A DNA stretch of 64,000 nt, from positions 7,048 through 71,047 of the forward strand of contig NZ_JAOXLP010000020.1 of the NCBI RefSeq assembly GCF_025791835.1, read 5' to 3'. The notes beneath the pieces are model-generated. The model did not search any database. It was not told where the DNA came from and was given only the letters and a program-made list of their open reading frames with translations. Below, piece after piece: positions 18,524 to 28,269 of the stretch (positions are counted from its first letter, which is position 1; every line of letters starts with the position of its first letter). Source of the DNA: Roseomonas xinghualingensis (GTDB lineage Bacteria; Pseudomonadota; Alphaproteobacteria; Acetobacterales; Acetobacteraceae). The position numbers and the translations under genes are program-made.

Positions 18524-20259
18524 GCGGCCACTCCCGGAAGCGTCGGGCCGGGGCCGGGGCGGGGTCCCTGGACCGGACGGGGTGTGCGGAGGCGGGCCAG
18601 CACATCGGCCCGCGGGCCAAACAGCTCCGCCGCGCCGTCGCGCATGACCAGGACTTTATCGACTCCCTGGATGAGGGAAGGGCGGTGGCTGACCAGCACC
18701 ACGGTGTTGCCAGCCGCCTTGAGTGCCGCGAGTCCCTCGATCAGCCGAGCCTCGGCGTCGCCATCGAGGCTGCTGTCGGGTTCGTCGAGCACGATGAGGC
18801 GAGGGGAGCCATAGAGGGCACGGGCAAGCCCGACCATCTGTCGTTGCCCGCCGGACAGGGGGGCGCCGCCATCAGTGATCTCGGTTTCGAAACCTTGCGG
18901 CATGCGCAGGATAGCTTCCTGGCAACCGGCGAGGCGCGCGGCATGGTGCACCGCTTCCGGCGGCGCGTCAGGCTGGAGCCGGGCGATGTTGCGGAACACC
19001 GTGCCTTCGAACAACTCCACATCCTGCGGCAGGTAGCCGATATGGCGGCCCAGATCCTCGCGCGGCCAGGTGGAAAGATCGGCGCCATCAAGCCGCGCAC
19101 TGCCTGCGATCGGGGCCAGGGTGCCCACCAGCAGGCGCAGCAAGGTGGTCTTGCCGGAGCCGGAGGGGCCGATGATGCCCAGGCTCTCGCCCGGCTCCAG
19201 CGTGAAGCTCACGCCCTTCACCAGGGGAACGGTCTGGCCGGGCAGGCCGAAGGTCAGGCGCTCGGCGGTCAACCGGCCCACGGGGGCGGGGAGGGGCTCC
19301 GCCTCCCCGCGCAGGCGAGGCATGGCAAGGAAGGTGCGGAGACGCCGATAAGCCTGACGGGCCTGGACAAGGCTCTTCCAGCCGCCGATCAGCTGCTCCA
19401 CCGGTGCCAGAGCCCGGCCCATGATGATCGAGCCGGCAATGGCGGCACCGGCGGTCATTTCCTGGTTCAGGGTCAGATAGGCACCCAGGCCCAGGACGCC
19501 GATCTGGACGGCCAGCCGGACAAACTTGGTGGCGGCCATCAGCAGGGCGGCGCGATCCGCGGCCTTCTCCTGCAGCGGTACGGCCTGGGACGCTGCCGCG
19601 CGCCAGATGCGCAGAAGAGCGGGCAACATGCCCATCGCATCTGCCGCCTCTGCATTGCGGGCGATGGCATCCGCGCGCTTCTGGGCCGCCATGGAGGCGG
19701 TGCCGGCCTGCCGTAGCGGGCCGGAGGTCGCAAGCTCGCTCGTCAGGGCCAGGATGAAGAGGATCACGGCGCCAGCCGTCGCGACCCAGCCAAGGATCGG
19801 GTGCAACAGGAAGACGACCCCGAGATAGACCGGCACCCAGGGAACGTCATAGAGGGTCAGCGATCCCTGGCCGGAGAGCCAGTTGCGGCAGATGGCCAGG
19901 TCCCGCAGAGCTTCCATGCGGTAGGGACGACCCCTCAGGGTGGCTTCCAGCGCTCGGGCGAAGCCCTCTGGCGCAACCCTCCCCTCGACCCACATGGCCA
20001 CGCGCTGCATGACCTGGGAGCGGACACCCTCCAGCAGGGCCAGCACGCCCACGGCACTGACGGCCACGACGGTCAGCCACAGCAGCGTATCCGTGCTGCG
20101 GGTGGCCAGGACCCGGTCGAAGACCTGCATCATATAGAGAGAGACGGTAAGCTGAAGCAGGTTAACGACGAGACTGAAGAGGCCTACAGTCGTGAACTGC
20201 GACCGGCAGGCGGCAAGTGTAGCAGTCAGTGTATCCGCCCGCGGAACTTTAAGAACCAT
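18520..20259 (-). CDS. Type I secretion ABC transporter (PrtD-type permease-ATPase)
   Basis: A 579-aa exporter with an N-terminal transmembrane domain (about residues 20-310) and a nucleotide-binding domain. The latter shows Walker A GPSGSGKT, signature LSGGQRQ and Walker B LIVLDEPDSSLDGD. There is no N-terminal C39 peptidase domain, which points to RTX-like protein substrates with uncleaved C-terminal signals rather than bacteriocin-type leaders. It is the first gene of the unit, followed by the HlyD-family gene and the 97-aa protein. No repeat-containing substrate gene was found in the window. Confidence 0.93.
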   Translation of the reverse strand: MVLKVPRADTLTATLAACRSQFTTVGLFSLVVNLLQLTVSLYMMQVFDRVLATRSTDTLLWLTVVAVSAVGVLALLEGVRSQVMQRVAMWVEGRVAPEGFARALEATLRGRPYRMEALRDLAICRNWLSGQGSLTLYDVPWVPVYLGVVFLLHPILGWVATAGAVILFILALTSELATSGPLRQAGTASMAAQKRADAIARNAEAADAMGMLPALLRIWRAAASQAVPLQEKAADRAALLMAATKFVRLAVQIGVLGLGAYLTLNQEMTAGAAIAGSIIMGRALAPVEQLIGGWKSLVQARQAYRRLRTFLAMPRLRGEAEPLPAPVGRLTAERLTFGLPGQTVPLVKGVSFTLEPGESLGIIGPSGSGKTTLLRLLVGTLAPIAGSARLDGADLSTWPREDLGRHIGYLPQDVELFEGTVFRNIARLQPDAPPEAVHHAARLAGCQEAILRMPQGFETEITDGGAPLSGGQRQMVGLARALYGSPRLIVLDEPDSSLDGDAEARLIEGLAALKAAGNTVVLVSHRPSLIQGVDKVLVMRDGAAELFGPRADVLARLRTPRPVQGPRPGPGPTLPGVAA

Positions 20260-20332
20260 GCTTCCTTCTCTCCGTGGCGTCCCCCGACCGTAGGGATCAT
20301 GGCCTTCATCCGGGCGCCTTCAGCGGCGGGCT

Positions 20333-20362
20333 TATATCACCTGAGAGTGAATGCATGGGCAA
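20333..20362 (-). promoter_or_regulatory. AT-rich candidate promoter for the type I secretion operon
   Basis: On the minus strand TTGCCC (20357-20362) and GATATA (20333-20338) are 18 bp apart, upstream of the exporter start at 20259. The surrounding 20330-20400 is among the most A+T-rich stretches of the window. Low confidence, from motif inspection only. Confidence 0.28.
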
Positions 20363-20373
20363 TTATCTTTTTG

Positions 20374-21363
20374 TTAAATATCTTTACTTAGACGAAACCC
20401 TTGCGTCAAAGAATTCACTTGGCTCTGCCCGTGAGACCTTCCAGGAGGGGCGGAAAGGGCAAGGTAAGCGATCCGCTTTGCCTCAAGCCGCCCCCGGGTT
20501 ACGGTATCCAGAACCAAGCCGCAGGCCAGGGAAAGAAAGGACAGCATCATCAGACTAAGTGAGGCAACAAAGGTCGGCAGGCGCGGGACGAGCCCGGTGC
20601 GGAGGAAAGTCTCCAGTACCGGCGCCAGAAGGATGAGGGAAGCTCCAGCCAGTCCCAGGGCAGCTACTCCGAAGAAGAGAAGAGGCTTTTCCCGCTGCAC
20701 CAAAGAAATGATCATCCGCAAGATCCGGAACCCGTCCCGGTATGTGCGGAGCTTCGAGACAGAGCCTGCCGGCCGCTCGCCATAGGCGGTAGAAAGCTCC
20801 GCGATCGGCAGCCTCAACTCCAGCGCGTGGACGGTAAACTCCGTTTCTGTTTCAAATCCCCGAGCCAAAGCAGGGAAGGACTTCACGAAGCGGCGGGAGA
20901 AGCAGCGATAGCCCGAGAGCATATCGGTTGCGCGGTTGCCGAAGATCCCCCGCACCACCCCGGTCAGCATCAGGTTCCCAAAACGGTGCCCACGGCGGTA
21001 GGCGCCCTCGGCGTCGCTCACCCGCACACCGGTCACCATGTCCAACTGCTCTCGCTGCAACATGGCGATCATCGCGGGCGCCGCTGAGGGGTCATAGGTA
21101 CCGTCCCCGTCCACGAGCAGATAGGCGTCGGCCTCCACATCGGCGAACATGCGGCGGACTACATTGCCTTTGCCCTGCAGCGGCTCGGTCCGCACCAGCG
21201 CGCCGGCCGCCGCCGCAAGCTCCCGCGTCCGGTCGGTGGAATTGTTATCGTAAACATAGATATCCGCGTCGGGCAGGACCGCGCGGAAGCCGGCCACCAC
21301 GCCGGGGATCGCTGCTTCCTCATTGTGGCAGGGTATCAGAACGGCAATGCGCGGGCCCCTCAT
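20374..21363 (-). CDS. Family 2 glycosyltransferase (polyprenyl-phosphate sugar synthase type)
   Basis: A 329-aa inverting GT2 enzyme. The N-terminal VLIPCHNEEAAIPGVV begins the GT-A fold, YDNNSTDRT follows, and LLVDGDGTYDP supplies the DXD-type metal motif (about residues 82-92). Two hydrophobic segments near residues 228-250 and 263-285 anchor it in the membrane. Relatives load sugars on lipid carriers or act in surface polysaccharide synthesis; the sugar is unknown. The 3' end is AT-rich and lies 114 bp upstream of the secretion operon in the same direction. No other polysaccharide genes accompany it. Confidence 0.85.
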   Translation of the reverse strand: MRGPRIAVLIPCHNEEAAIPGVVAGFRAVLPDADIYVYDNNSTDRTRELAAAAGALVRTEPLQGKGNVVRRMFADVEADAYLLVDGDGTYDPSAAPAMIAMLQREQLDMVTGVRVSDAEGAYRRGHRFGNLMLTGVVRGIFGNRATDMLSGYRCFSRRFVKSFPALARGFETETEFTVHALELRLPIAELSTAYGERPAGSVSKLRTYRDGFRILRMIISLVQREKPLLFFGVAALGLAGASLILLAPVLETFLRTGLVPRLPTFVASLSLMMLSFLSLACGLVLDTVTRGRLEAKRIAYLALSAPPGRSHGQSQVNSLTQGFRLSKDI

Positions 21364-21639
21364 GGCGCGCGGAACCCCTGCCGGCAGATGAGCAGGGGGT
21401 GCATTCTGGTCCTGCCCTGGGCGGCCGGGCGGGCGCGCCGGATCGAGAGGGGGGCAGCTACGAAGCCGGCTGCGGCAAAAGCAGCGGGTCGAGAGGGGCC
21501 GGAAGCGTGCATCATTGTCTGTTTAGCCTTGACCGGCGCTTGTCGGGAAGGGCCCGACCCAGGCATGTGAAAGGGACTTGCGCCGGATGCCCGGCTGCGC
21601 TTGCCTTCGCGATACCATCCGGAAGGAACGAAACAGCGC

Positions 21640-23253
21640 ATGACCACGGATCGTCGCCGCTTGTTGGCCGGCGGCGCCGGCCTGGCCCTCGCCCATGCCG
21701 CGCCCACTGGCCTTTCCCGCCCAGCTCTCGCCCAGGCGCCGGGGACGGGCGTGCTGAAGTTCATCCCACAGGCCGATCTGGCTGTGACGGACCCGATCAT
21801 CACCACCGCCTATGTCAGCCGCCACCACGGCTATGCGGTGTGGGACACACTCTACGGTTTTGATGGCGACTTCAACGCACAACCCCAGATGGCAGAAGGC
21901 CACTCTGTGGAGGAGGACGGGAAGCGCGTCACCATCCGCTTGCGCCAGGGGCTGAAGTTCCACGATGGTGAGCCGGTGCGGGCGAAGGACGCCGTCGCCT
22001 CCATCCGGCGCTGGGCGGCGCGGGATGCGCTGGGACAGGTGTTGATGGCCCGGACCGATGCCCTGGAGGCACCGGATGACCGCACCATCGTCTTCCGTCT
22101 GAAGCAGCCCTTCCCGATGCTCTTCGCGGCGCTGGGCAAGCCCAGCACGCCGGTCTGCTTCATTATGCCGGAGCGCATCGCGAAGACCGATCCATCCCAG
22201 CCCATCCGTGAGATGATCGGCAGCGGCCCCTTCCGCTGGAAGGCCGATGAGCGCGTGCCGGGTTCGCGCATCGTCTATGAGAAGTTCGCCGATTACGTGC
22301 CCCGCGCCGACGGCGAGGTGAGCTGGACGGCGGGGCCGAAGCGCGTGCATGTGGACCGGGTTGAGTGGCATGTGATCCCCGACGCGGCTACCGCCTCGAA
22401 CGCACTGACGAACGGGGAAATAGACTGGTGGGAGCAGCCCACCGCCGATCTGCAGCCGGTGCTGCGGCGCAACCGCAACATCCTCCTCGAAGTCCCGGAT
22501 CCGACCGGGCTTTGTGGCATCGCGCGGTTCAACCACCTGCACCCGCCCTTCAACAACCCGGCCATCCGCCGTGCGCTGCTCGGCAGTGTGGTGCAAGGCG
22601 ACTTCATGACAGCGGTGATCGGCACGGACCGCTCCCTATGGAAGGATGGCAACGGCTTCTTCCCGCCGGGCACGCCTCTGGCGAGTGATGTGGGCATGGA
22701 GGCGCTGACCAGTCCTCGGGACTTCGAGAAGGTGAAGAGGGACCTCGCCGCCGCTGGCTACAAGGGCGAGAAGGTGGTGTTGATCGCGGCTTCCGATTTC
22801 CCCTCGCTGAACGCGATGGCACAGGTCGGGCGCGACATGCTGGTGAAGGCGGGGATGAATGTTGAATTCATCTCCACCGACTGGGGCTCGGTGGTGCAGC
22901 GCCGCGCGAGCAAGGAAGCGCCCGCGCGCGGTGGGTGGAGCATGTTCTTCACCTTCTGGGCCGGGCTGGACATGATCAATCCAGGGGTGAGCCAAAGCCT
23001 GCGGGGCACCGGGCAGAACGCATGGTTCGGTTGGCCTACCATGCCGAAGCTCGAGGAACTGCGGAACGCATGGTTCGACGCGCCGGACCTCGAGGCCCAA
23101 CAGAAGGTCGCCCGCGAGATCCAGCAGGTTGCCTTCGAGGAGGTGCCCTACCTGCCGCTCGGCCAGTACTTCCAGGCCACCGCGTATCGTCGTGGCATCA
23201 CTGGCGTGCCGAAGGGCTTCCCGATGTTCTGGAACCTGCAGAAGGGCACCTGA
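21640..23253 (+). CDS. Peptide ABC transporter substrate-binding protein (1 of 4 in tandem)
   Basis: A 537-aa family 5 solute-binding protein. The ATG at 21640 gives a Tat-like signal with DRRRLLAGG, cleaved near ALA-QAP (about residue 34); the frame upstream to a TTG at 21601 adds nothing plausible. Family landmarks are LKFHDGEPVRAKDAV, a proline-flanked FIMPER segment, GSGPFRW and FNHLHPPF. It captures peptides or similar ligands in the periplasm. It is the first of four paralogues in a row ahead of the system 2 permeases. The 276-bp leader contains a 6-bp GC hairpin at 21542-21558 but no convincing promoter. Confidence 0.9.
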   Translation: MTTDRRRLLAGGAGLALAHAAPTGLSRPALAQAPGTGVLKFIPQADLAVTDPIITTAYVSRHHGYAVWDTLYGFDGDFNAQPQMAEGHSVEEDGKRVTIRLRQGLKFHDGEPVRAKDAVASIRRWAARDALGQVLMARTDALEAPDDRTIVFRLKQPFPMLFAALGKPSTPVCFIMPERIAKTDPSQPIREMIGSGPFRWKADERVPGSRIVYEKFADYVPRADGEVSWTAGPKRVHVDRVEWHVIPDAATASNALTNGEIDWWEQPTADLQPVLRRNRNILLEVPDPTGLCGIARFNHLHPPFNNPAIRRALLGSVVQGDFMTAVIGTDRSLWKDGNGFFPPGTPLASDVGMEALTSPRDFEKVKRDLAAAGYKGEKVVLIAASDFPSLNAMAQVGRDMLVKAGMNVEFISTDWGSVVQRRASKEAPARGGWSMFFTFWAGLDMINPGVSQSLRGTGQNAWFGWPTMPKLEELRNAWFDAPDLEAQQKVAREIQQVAFEEVPYLPLGQYFQATAYRRGITGVPKGFPMFWNLQKGT

Positions 23254-23335
23254 GGTTCCGCTGCGGGGACGTCAGGCTTGCCCTGGCGCCCCGCCACCTG
23301 CTCACATGTCCGGATCGGACTAAGGAGCAGTGTAT

Positions 23336-24922
23336 ATGATTCGTCGCCGCCACCTTCTCGGCGCCGCGGGGGCTGCCGCATTCTCCCCGGCCATGCCGGC
23401 GCTGGCGCAGCCGGCTGGCAATCGTGTCCTGAAGATGGTGCCCCAGGCCAATCTGACGAGCCTGGACCCGATCTGGACCACAGCGAACATCACCCGCAAT
23501 CACGGGTACATGGTCTATGACAATCTCTACGGCATGGACTCCCGGTTCCAACCCCAGCCACAGCTGGCGGAAGGCCATGTGGTGGAGGATGACGGCAAGC
23601 GTGTCATCATCACGCTGCGCCAGGGCCCCAGGTTCCACGATGGTGAGCCGGTGCGCGCGGCTGATGCCGTCCAGAGCCTCAACCGCTGGATGAAGCGCTC
23701 GCCCTCCGGGCAGAAGCTGGCGGAATTTGTCGATGAACTCTCTGCGCTGGACGACCGACGCCTGCAATTCCGGCTGAAGCAGCCGTTCCCCTTCCTTATC
23801 TCCGCGCTCGCGCAGGTCAGCAACAGCCCGGCCTTCATCATGCCGGAGCGCCTCGCCCGGACCGATGCCTTTCAGCAGGTGCGCGAATCGGTCGGCAGCG
23901 GCCCGTTCCGTTTTAAGGCGGATGAGTTCAACTCGGGCAGCTTCGTTGCCTATGAGCGCAACCCAAACTACAGCCCAACCCCCGCTGGTACACCTAGTCT
24001 GACGGCCGGCCCGAAGAACGTCTTTTTCGATCGGGTCGAGTGGCACATCATCAACGACGCATCCACGGCCGCCGCCGCCCTGCAGGCGGGCGAGGTGGAT
24101 TGGTTCGAGCAGCCGCCGCCCGAACTGCAGATACTGCTCCGCCGCAGCCGGAACATTTCCATCGAGCCGATCGATCCGCTCCCGCTGATCGGTATCCTGC
24201 GCTTCAACCACCTGCACGAGCCGTTCAACAGCAAGAAGATGCGCCAGGCGATTCTGCCCGCCATCGATCAGGCAGACTTTATGCAGGCGATCGTCGGCAC
24301 TGAGCCGGGGCTGTGGGAGCATGCAGGCGTCTTCACTCCCGGCACGCCGCTGGCGAATGATGTTGGCATGGAAGCGCTGAAGGGGCCGCGGAGCATCGAC
24401 CGTGCCAAGGCGCTGATGAAGGAAGCCGGATACACCAACCAGCCGATGCGGCTTGTCGGGCCGACGGACATCCTGGCACCGGCGGCCATGACGCAGGTCG
24501 CGGCCGATCTCGTGCGGCGTCTGGGCTTCAATGCCGATACCGTGCTGACCGACTGGGGAACCACGGTTCAGCGCCGCACGAGCCGGGAACCGTTGGACAA
24601 GGGTGGCTGGAGCATGATCCTGACCTCCTTCTCGTCCTTCGACTTTGTCGATCCCTCCGCGCACTTCCCGCTGCGTGGCAATGGCCTGAGTGCCTGGCCA
24701 GGCTGGCCCGAAGTTCCGCAGCTCGAGACGCTGCGCAACCAATGGTTCGTGGCGCCCACGCTCGACGAGCAAAAGCGCATCGCGCGCGAGATCCAGCGCG
24801 TGGCGATGGATGAACTGCCCTATGTCCCGGTCGGGGCCTACAAGTCCCTCACAAGCATAAAGAAGGACCTGAAGGACCGCGTTCCGGGATTCGCCATCTT
24901 CTGGAACATCAAGCGAGCTTAA
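23336..24922 (+). CDS. Peptide ABC transporter substrate-binding protein (2 of 4)
   Basis: A 528-aa family 5 binding protein. The ATG at 23336 is 8 nt after a clean AAGGAG, which decides it over the GTG at 23330. The signal peptide has a twin-arginine-like RRRHLLGAAG and ends near ALA-QPAG. Shared landmarks are RFHDGEPVRAADAV, FIMPERLA and GSGPFRF. It is clearly paralogous to its neighbours but not identical, so the duplication is old. Ligand specificity is probably different from the others; this is inference. Confidence 0.9.
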   Translation: MIRRRHLLGAAGAAAFSPAMPALAQPAGNRVLKMVPQANLTSLDPIWTTANITRNHGYMVYDNLYGMDSRFQPQPQLAEGHVVEDDGKRVIITLRQGPRFHDGEPVRAADAVQSLNRWMKRSPSGQKLAEFVDELSALDDRRLQFRLKQPFPFLISALAQVSNSPAFIMPERLARTDAFQQVRESVGSGPFRFKADEFNSGSFVAYERNPNYSPTPAGTPSLTAGPKNVFFDRVEWHIINDASTAAAALQAGEVDWFEQPPPELQILLRRSRNISIEPIDPLPLIGILRFNHLHEPFNSKKMRQAILPAIDQADFMQAIVGTEPGLWEHAGVFTPGTPLANDVGMEALKGPRSIDRAKALMKEAGYTNQPMRLVGPTDILAPAAMTQVAADLVRRLGFNADTVLTDWGTTVQRRTSREPLDKGGWSMILTSFSSFDFVDPSAHFPLRGNGLSAWPGWPEVPQLETLRNQWFVAPTLDEQKRIAREIQRVAMDELPYVPVGAYKSLTSIKKDLKDRVPGFAIFWNIKRA

Positions 24923-24933
24923 GGAGAAAGCCG

Positions 24934-26532
24934 ATGCTACGCCGCCGCGACACCTTCCGAGGACTGGTTGCGGCGGCTGCCGCACCGGGTCTGTCCTCCC
25001 TGGCAGGCCCGGCCCTCCCGCAGGGCACCGCCGCGCGCACCCTGCGCGTCGTCCCCCAGGCGAACCTGACCAGCCTGGATCCTGTCTGGACGACTGCTGT
25101 CGTCACCCGCAACCACGCCTATCTGGTCTATGACCAGATCTGCGCAGTGGATTCCGCCAACACCCCGCGCCCGCAGATGGCCGAGGGCTGGGACATCGCG
25201 AATGACGGGCGCGAGTGGACCTTCACGCTGCGTTCCGGCCTGCGCTTCCATGACAACGAGCCGGTGCGCTCGGCGGATTGCGTGGCCAGCCTCAAGCGCT
25301 GGATGGTGCGCGATGTCTTCGGCCAGGCATTGGCCGCACAGGTGGACGAGCTTTCCGCGCTGGACGACCGGCGCTTCCGCTTCCGGCTAAAGAAACCCTT
25401 TCCATTTCTCGCGCTCGCCATCGGCAAGAGCCAGAACCCGTGCTTCATCATGCCGGAGCGGCTCGCCTCCACCGATCCTTTCCAGCAGGTGCGGGACGCC
25501 ACCGGTTCCGGCCCCTTCCGCTTCCTGCCGGGCGAGTGGAACCCTGGTCAGCGTGCCATCTGGGAGAAATTCAACGGATACCAGCCCAGGCAGGAGAATC
25601 CGGATGGCCTGGCCGGCGGCAGGATGCCGCGCATGGACCGGGTAGAGTGGACCATCATCAGCGATCCGGCCACCGCCGCCTCCGCGATGGTGAACAACGA
25701 GCAGGACTACTGGGAGTACCCGCTGCACGACCTGCTGCCGCTGCTCCGCCGCTCACGGGATCTGGTGGTGGAGCAGCGGTTGCTTGAGGGCACCTATGGC
25801 GTGCTGCGCTTCAACCACCTGCAGCCCCCCTTCAACAACCTTGCCGTGCGGCGTGCGGTGGCCATGGCTGTGGACCAGCGGGACTATCTGCGGGCTGTGG
25901 CCGGGGAGGACCCGAAGGGCTGGGGTGTTTGCGAAGGTGTCTTCACCTGCGGCACCAGCCTCGCCAGTGAGCAGGAAGACGGAATTCTGCGCACCCGCAG
26001 CATCGAGAAGGCCCGGGCGGCGCTGCGGGAGTCAGGCTATGCCAATGAGAAGGTCGTGCTGATCACGCCTAGCGACTACCCGCAGATCAACGCGCTCTCC
26101 CTCGTCACCGCCGATCTGATGACGCGGATCGGGCTGAATGTGGAAGTCGTCACTGCCGACTGGGGCACGGTGGTACAGCGCCGGGCGAGCCGCGAACCGG
26201 TGGAGAAGGGAGGCTGGAGCGTGGTGCATACCACCTCCTCCGGCAGCGATCTTGGTGTGCCCACCACGCATCTCTTCCTGCGTGCCAATGGGCCGAATGC
26301 CTGGTTCGGCTGGCCGCAGGACGACGGGATCGAGGCACTTCGGGCGCAGTGGCTGGATGCCGCGGACAAGGCAGAGAGCAAGCGGATCGGCGCCGCGCTG
26401 AACGAGCGGGCCATGGAGGCTCTGCCCTACATCCCCCTTGGCTTCTACTGGCAGCCCAGCGCCTGGCGCCGCAACGTCACCGGGGTGTTCCGTGCCCCCG
26501 CCACCGTCTTCTGGAACATCGCCAAGGGCTGA
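24934..26532 (+). CDS. Peptide ABC transporter substrate-binding protein (3 of 4)
   Basis: A 532-aa family 5 binding protein, only 11 bp after the previous gene with AAGGAG before its ATG. The signal peptide carries RRRDTFRGL and a hydrophobic stretch, cleaved near ALP-QGT. Landmarks are LRFHDNEPVRSADCV, FIMPERLAS, GSGPFRF and FNHLQPPFNN. The acidic/aromatic QDYWEYP stretch replaces the WWEQP/WFEQP of paralogues 1 and 2, a hint of a changed ligand pocket. Confidence 0.9.
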   Translation: MLRRRDTFRGLVAAAAAPGLSSLAGPALPQGTAARTLRVVPQANLTSLDPVWTTAVVTRNHAYLVYDQICAVDSANTPRPQMAEGWDIANDGREWTFTLRSGLRFHDNEPVRSADCVASLKRWMVRDVFGQALAAQVDELSALDDRRFRFRLKKPFPFLALAIGKSQNPCFIMPERLASTDPFQQVRDATGSGPFRFLPGEWNPGQRAIWEKFNGYQPRQENPDGLAGGRMPRMDRVEWTIISDPATAASAMVNNEQDYWEYPLHDLLPLLRRSRDLVVEQRLLEGTYGVLRFNHLQPPFNNLAVRRAVAMAVDQRDYLRAVAGEDPKGWGVCEGVFTCGTSLASEQEDGILRTRSIEKARAALRESGYANEKVVLITPSDYPQINALSLVTADLMTRIGLNVEVVTADWGTVVQRRASREPVEKGGWSVVHTTSSGSDLGVPTTHLFLRANGPNAWFGWPQDDGIEALRAQWLDAADKAESKRIGAALNERAMEALPYIPLGFYWQPSAWRRNVTGVFRAPATVFWNIAKG

Positions 26533-26652
26533 GGTCTGGCACGGCCCGTGCAAGGCGCTGGCAGAGGAGGTGGCGCCGCTGGCCGATCTGCGGCAGGCTA
26601 GTCGCCACAGGGTGGAACGGCACGGCAAAGACCGGCCGAGAAAGGGAAGTGG

Positions 26653-28260
26653 ATGATGGATCGTCGCTCGTTCCTGAAGGCCGGCCCGGGGCTGGGCATG
26701 ACGGGGCTCGGCATTGCCGGGCTGGCTGCCCCGGCTCTTTCCCAGGGTGCCGCCGCCCGCACACTGCGCTTCGTGCCGCAGGCGAACCTGGCGAATTTCG
26801 ACCCGGTCTGGGGCACCCAGTATGTCGTCCGGAACGCCGCGGCCATGGTCTGGGACACGCTCTATGGCGTGGATGCCCAACTCCAGCCGCAGCGGCAGAT
26901 GGTGGAGAGCGAGGAGGTCTCCTCGGACGGTCTGACCTGGACCTTTCGCCTGCGCCCTGGCCTGAAGTTCCATGACGGGGAGCCCGTACTGGCAAAGGAT
27001 GCGGTCGCCAGCCTCAATCGTTGGGCCGTGCGCGACCCCATGGGGCAGATGATCCGGGCGATCCAGAACGAACTGGTGGCGGTGGATGACCGGACCTTCC
27101 GCTGGTCGTTGAAGGCACCCTATCCGAAGATGCTGCTGGCGCTGGCGAAGAACAACGCGCCCTGCAGCTTTGTCATGCCCGAGCGGATTGCGAAGACCGA
27201 TCCTTTTCAGCAGATCACCGAGTATGTCGGCTCCGGCCCCTTCCGCTTCATCCGCGAGGAGTGGGTGCCGGGCGCCAAGGCCGTATTCGCGAAGTTCAAC
27301 GACTATCAGCCGCGCAGCGAGCCTGCCTCCTGGCTCGCCGGTGGGAAGCAGGCACTGGTGGAGCGGGTGGAGTGGCTGGTGATGCCCGACCCGGCCACCG
27401 CCGCCGCCGCGCTGCAGAATGGCGAGGTGGACTGGTGGGAGAATCCGATCAACGACCTGATCCCCCAGCTCCGCCGCAGCCGCAACATCCTGGCCGATGT
27501 GGCTGACCCCCTGGGCAATATCGGTGCGCTGCGGATGAACCATCTTCACCCGCCCTTCAACGACGTGCGCGCGCGCCGCGCCGTGCTGATGGCGATCAGC
27601 CAGGAGGACGTGCTGCGCGCCCTGGTGGGCGATGATGAGAGCATGTGGAAGCGGCTGCCGAGCTACTTCACGCCGGGCACGCCGATCTATTCCGAGGCGG
27701 GCGGCGACCTGCTGAAGGGGCCACGCAATTATGAGGCAGCAAAGAAGCTGCTGATGGAGAGCGGCTATAAGGGTGAACCCGTCGTGATGCTCGTTGCCCA
27801 GGACCAGCCGATCACCAAGGCCCAGGGCGACGTGACGAGCGAGGCGCTGAAGAAGATCGGCATGAATGTCGATTATGTCGCGACAGACTGGGGCACGGTG
27901 GGCAGCCGCCGCGCAGTGAAGACGCCGCCAAGCCAGGGCGGCTGGAACATCTTCTTCTCCTGGCACGCGGGCGCCGATTGCATCAACCCGGCCGCCTACA
28001 CGGCGGTCCGCGCGAATGGCGACGGCGCATGGTTCGGATGGCCCAAGAGCGACGAGGTGGAAGCCAAGCGCGATGCATGGTTCGCCGCCACCTCGCTTGA
28101 TCAGGAAAAGGCAGCTATGGCGGAACTGAACAAAGCGGCCATGGAACATGTGATCTACTGCCCGACGGGCTTCTTCACCTTCTACACCGCCTGGCGCCGC
28201 AACGTGTCTGGCATCGTCAAGGGGCCGCTGCCCTTCTTCTGGGGTGTCTCCAAGAGCTAA
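26653..28260 (+). CDS. Peptide ABC transporter substrate-binding protein (4 of 4)
   Basis: A 535-aa family 5 binding protein with the clearest Tat signal of the four (DRRSFLKAG) and cleavage near ALS-QGA. Landmarks are LKFHDGEPVLAKDAV, FVMPERIA, GSGPFRF and MNHLHPPFND. A 120-bp gap separates it from paralogue 3 and contains a small GCACGG/CCGTGC dyad at 26539-26551. The permease gene follows after 9 bp, so this copy is the most tightly coupled to the transporter. Confidence 0.9.
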   Translation: MMDRRSFLKAGPGLGMTGLGIAGLAAPALSQGAAARTLRFVPQANLANFDPVWGTQYVVRNAAAMVWDTLYGVDAQLQPQRQMVESEEVSSDGLTWTFRLRPGLKFHDGEPVLAKDAVASLNRWAVRDPMGQMIRAIQNELVAVDDRTFRWSLKAPYPKMLLALAKNNAPCSFVMPERIAKTDPFQQITEYVGSGPFRFIREEWVPGAKAVFAKFNDYQPRSEPASWLAGGKQALVERVEWLVMPDPATAAAALQNGEVDWWENPINDLIPQLRRSRNILADVADPLGNIGALRMNHLHPPFNDVRARRAVLMAISQEDVLRALVGDDESMWKRLPSYFTPGTPIYSEAGGDLLKGPRNYEAAKKLLMESGYKGEPVVMLVAQDQPITKAQGDVTSEALKKIGMNVDYVATDWGTVGSRRAVKTPPSQGGWNIFFSWHAGADCINPAAYTAVRANGDGAWFGWPKSDEVEAKRDAWFAATSLDQEKAAMAELNKAAMEHVIYCPTGFFTFYTAWRRNVSGIVKGPLPFFWGVSKS

Positions 28261-28269
28261 GGAATTCGG

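Noticed and set aside
26032..28149. 705-aa minus-strand open frame, the longest antisense frame in the window
   Set aside because: Spans two binding-protein genes and the gap between them on the other strand. It is explained by GC codon bias of paralogous genes; a similar frame (23198-24985) lies opposite paralogue 2. No motif or ribosome-binding site.
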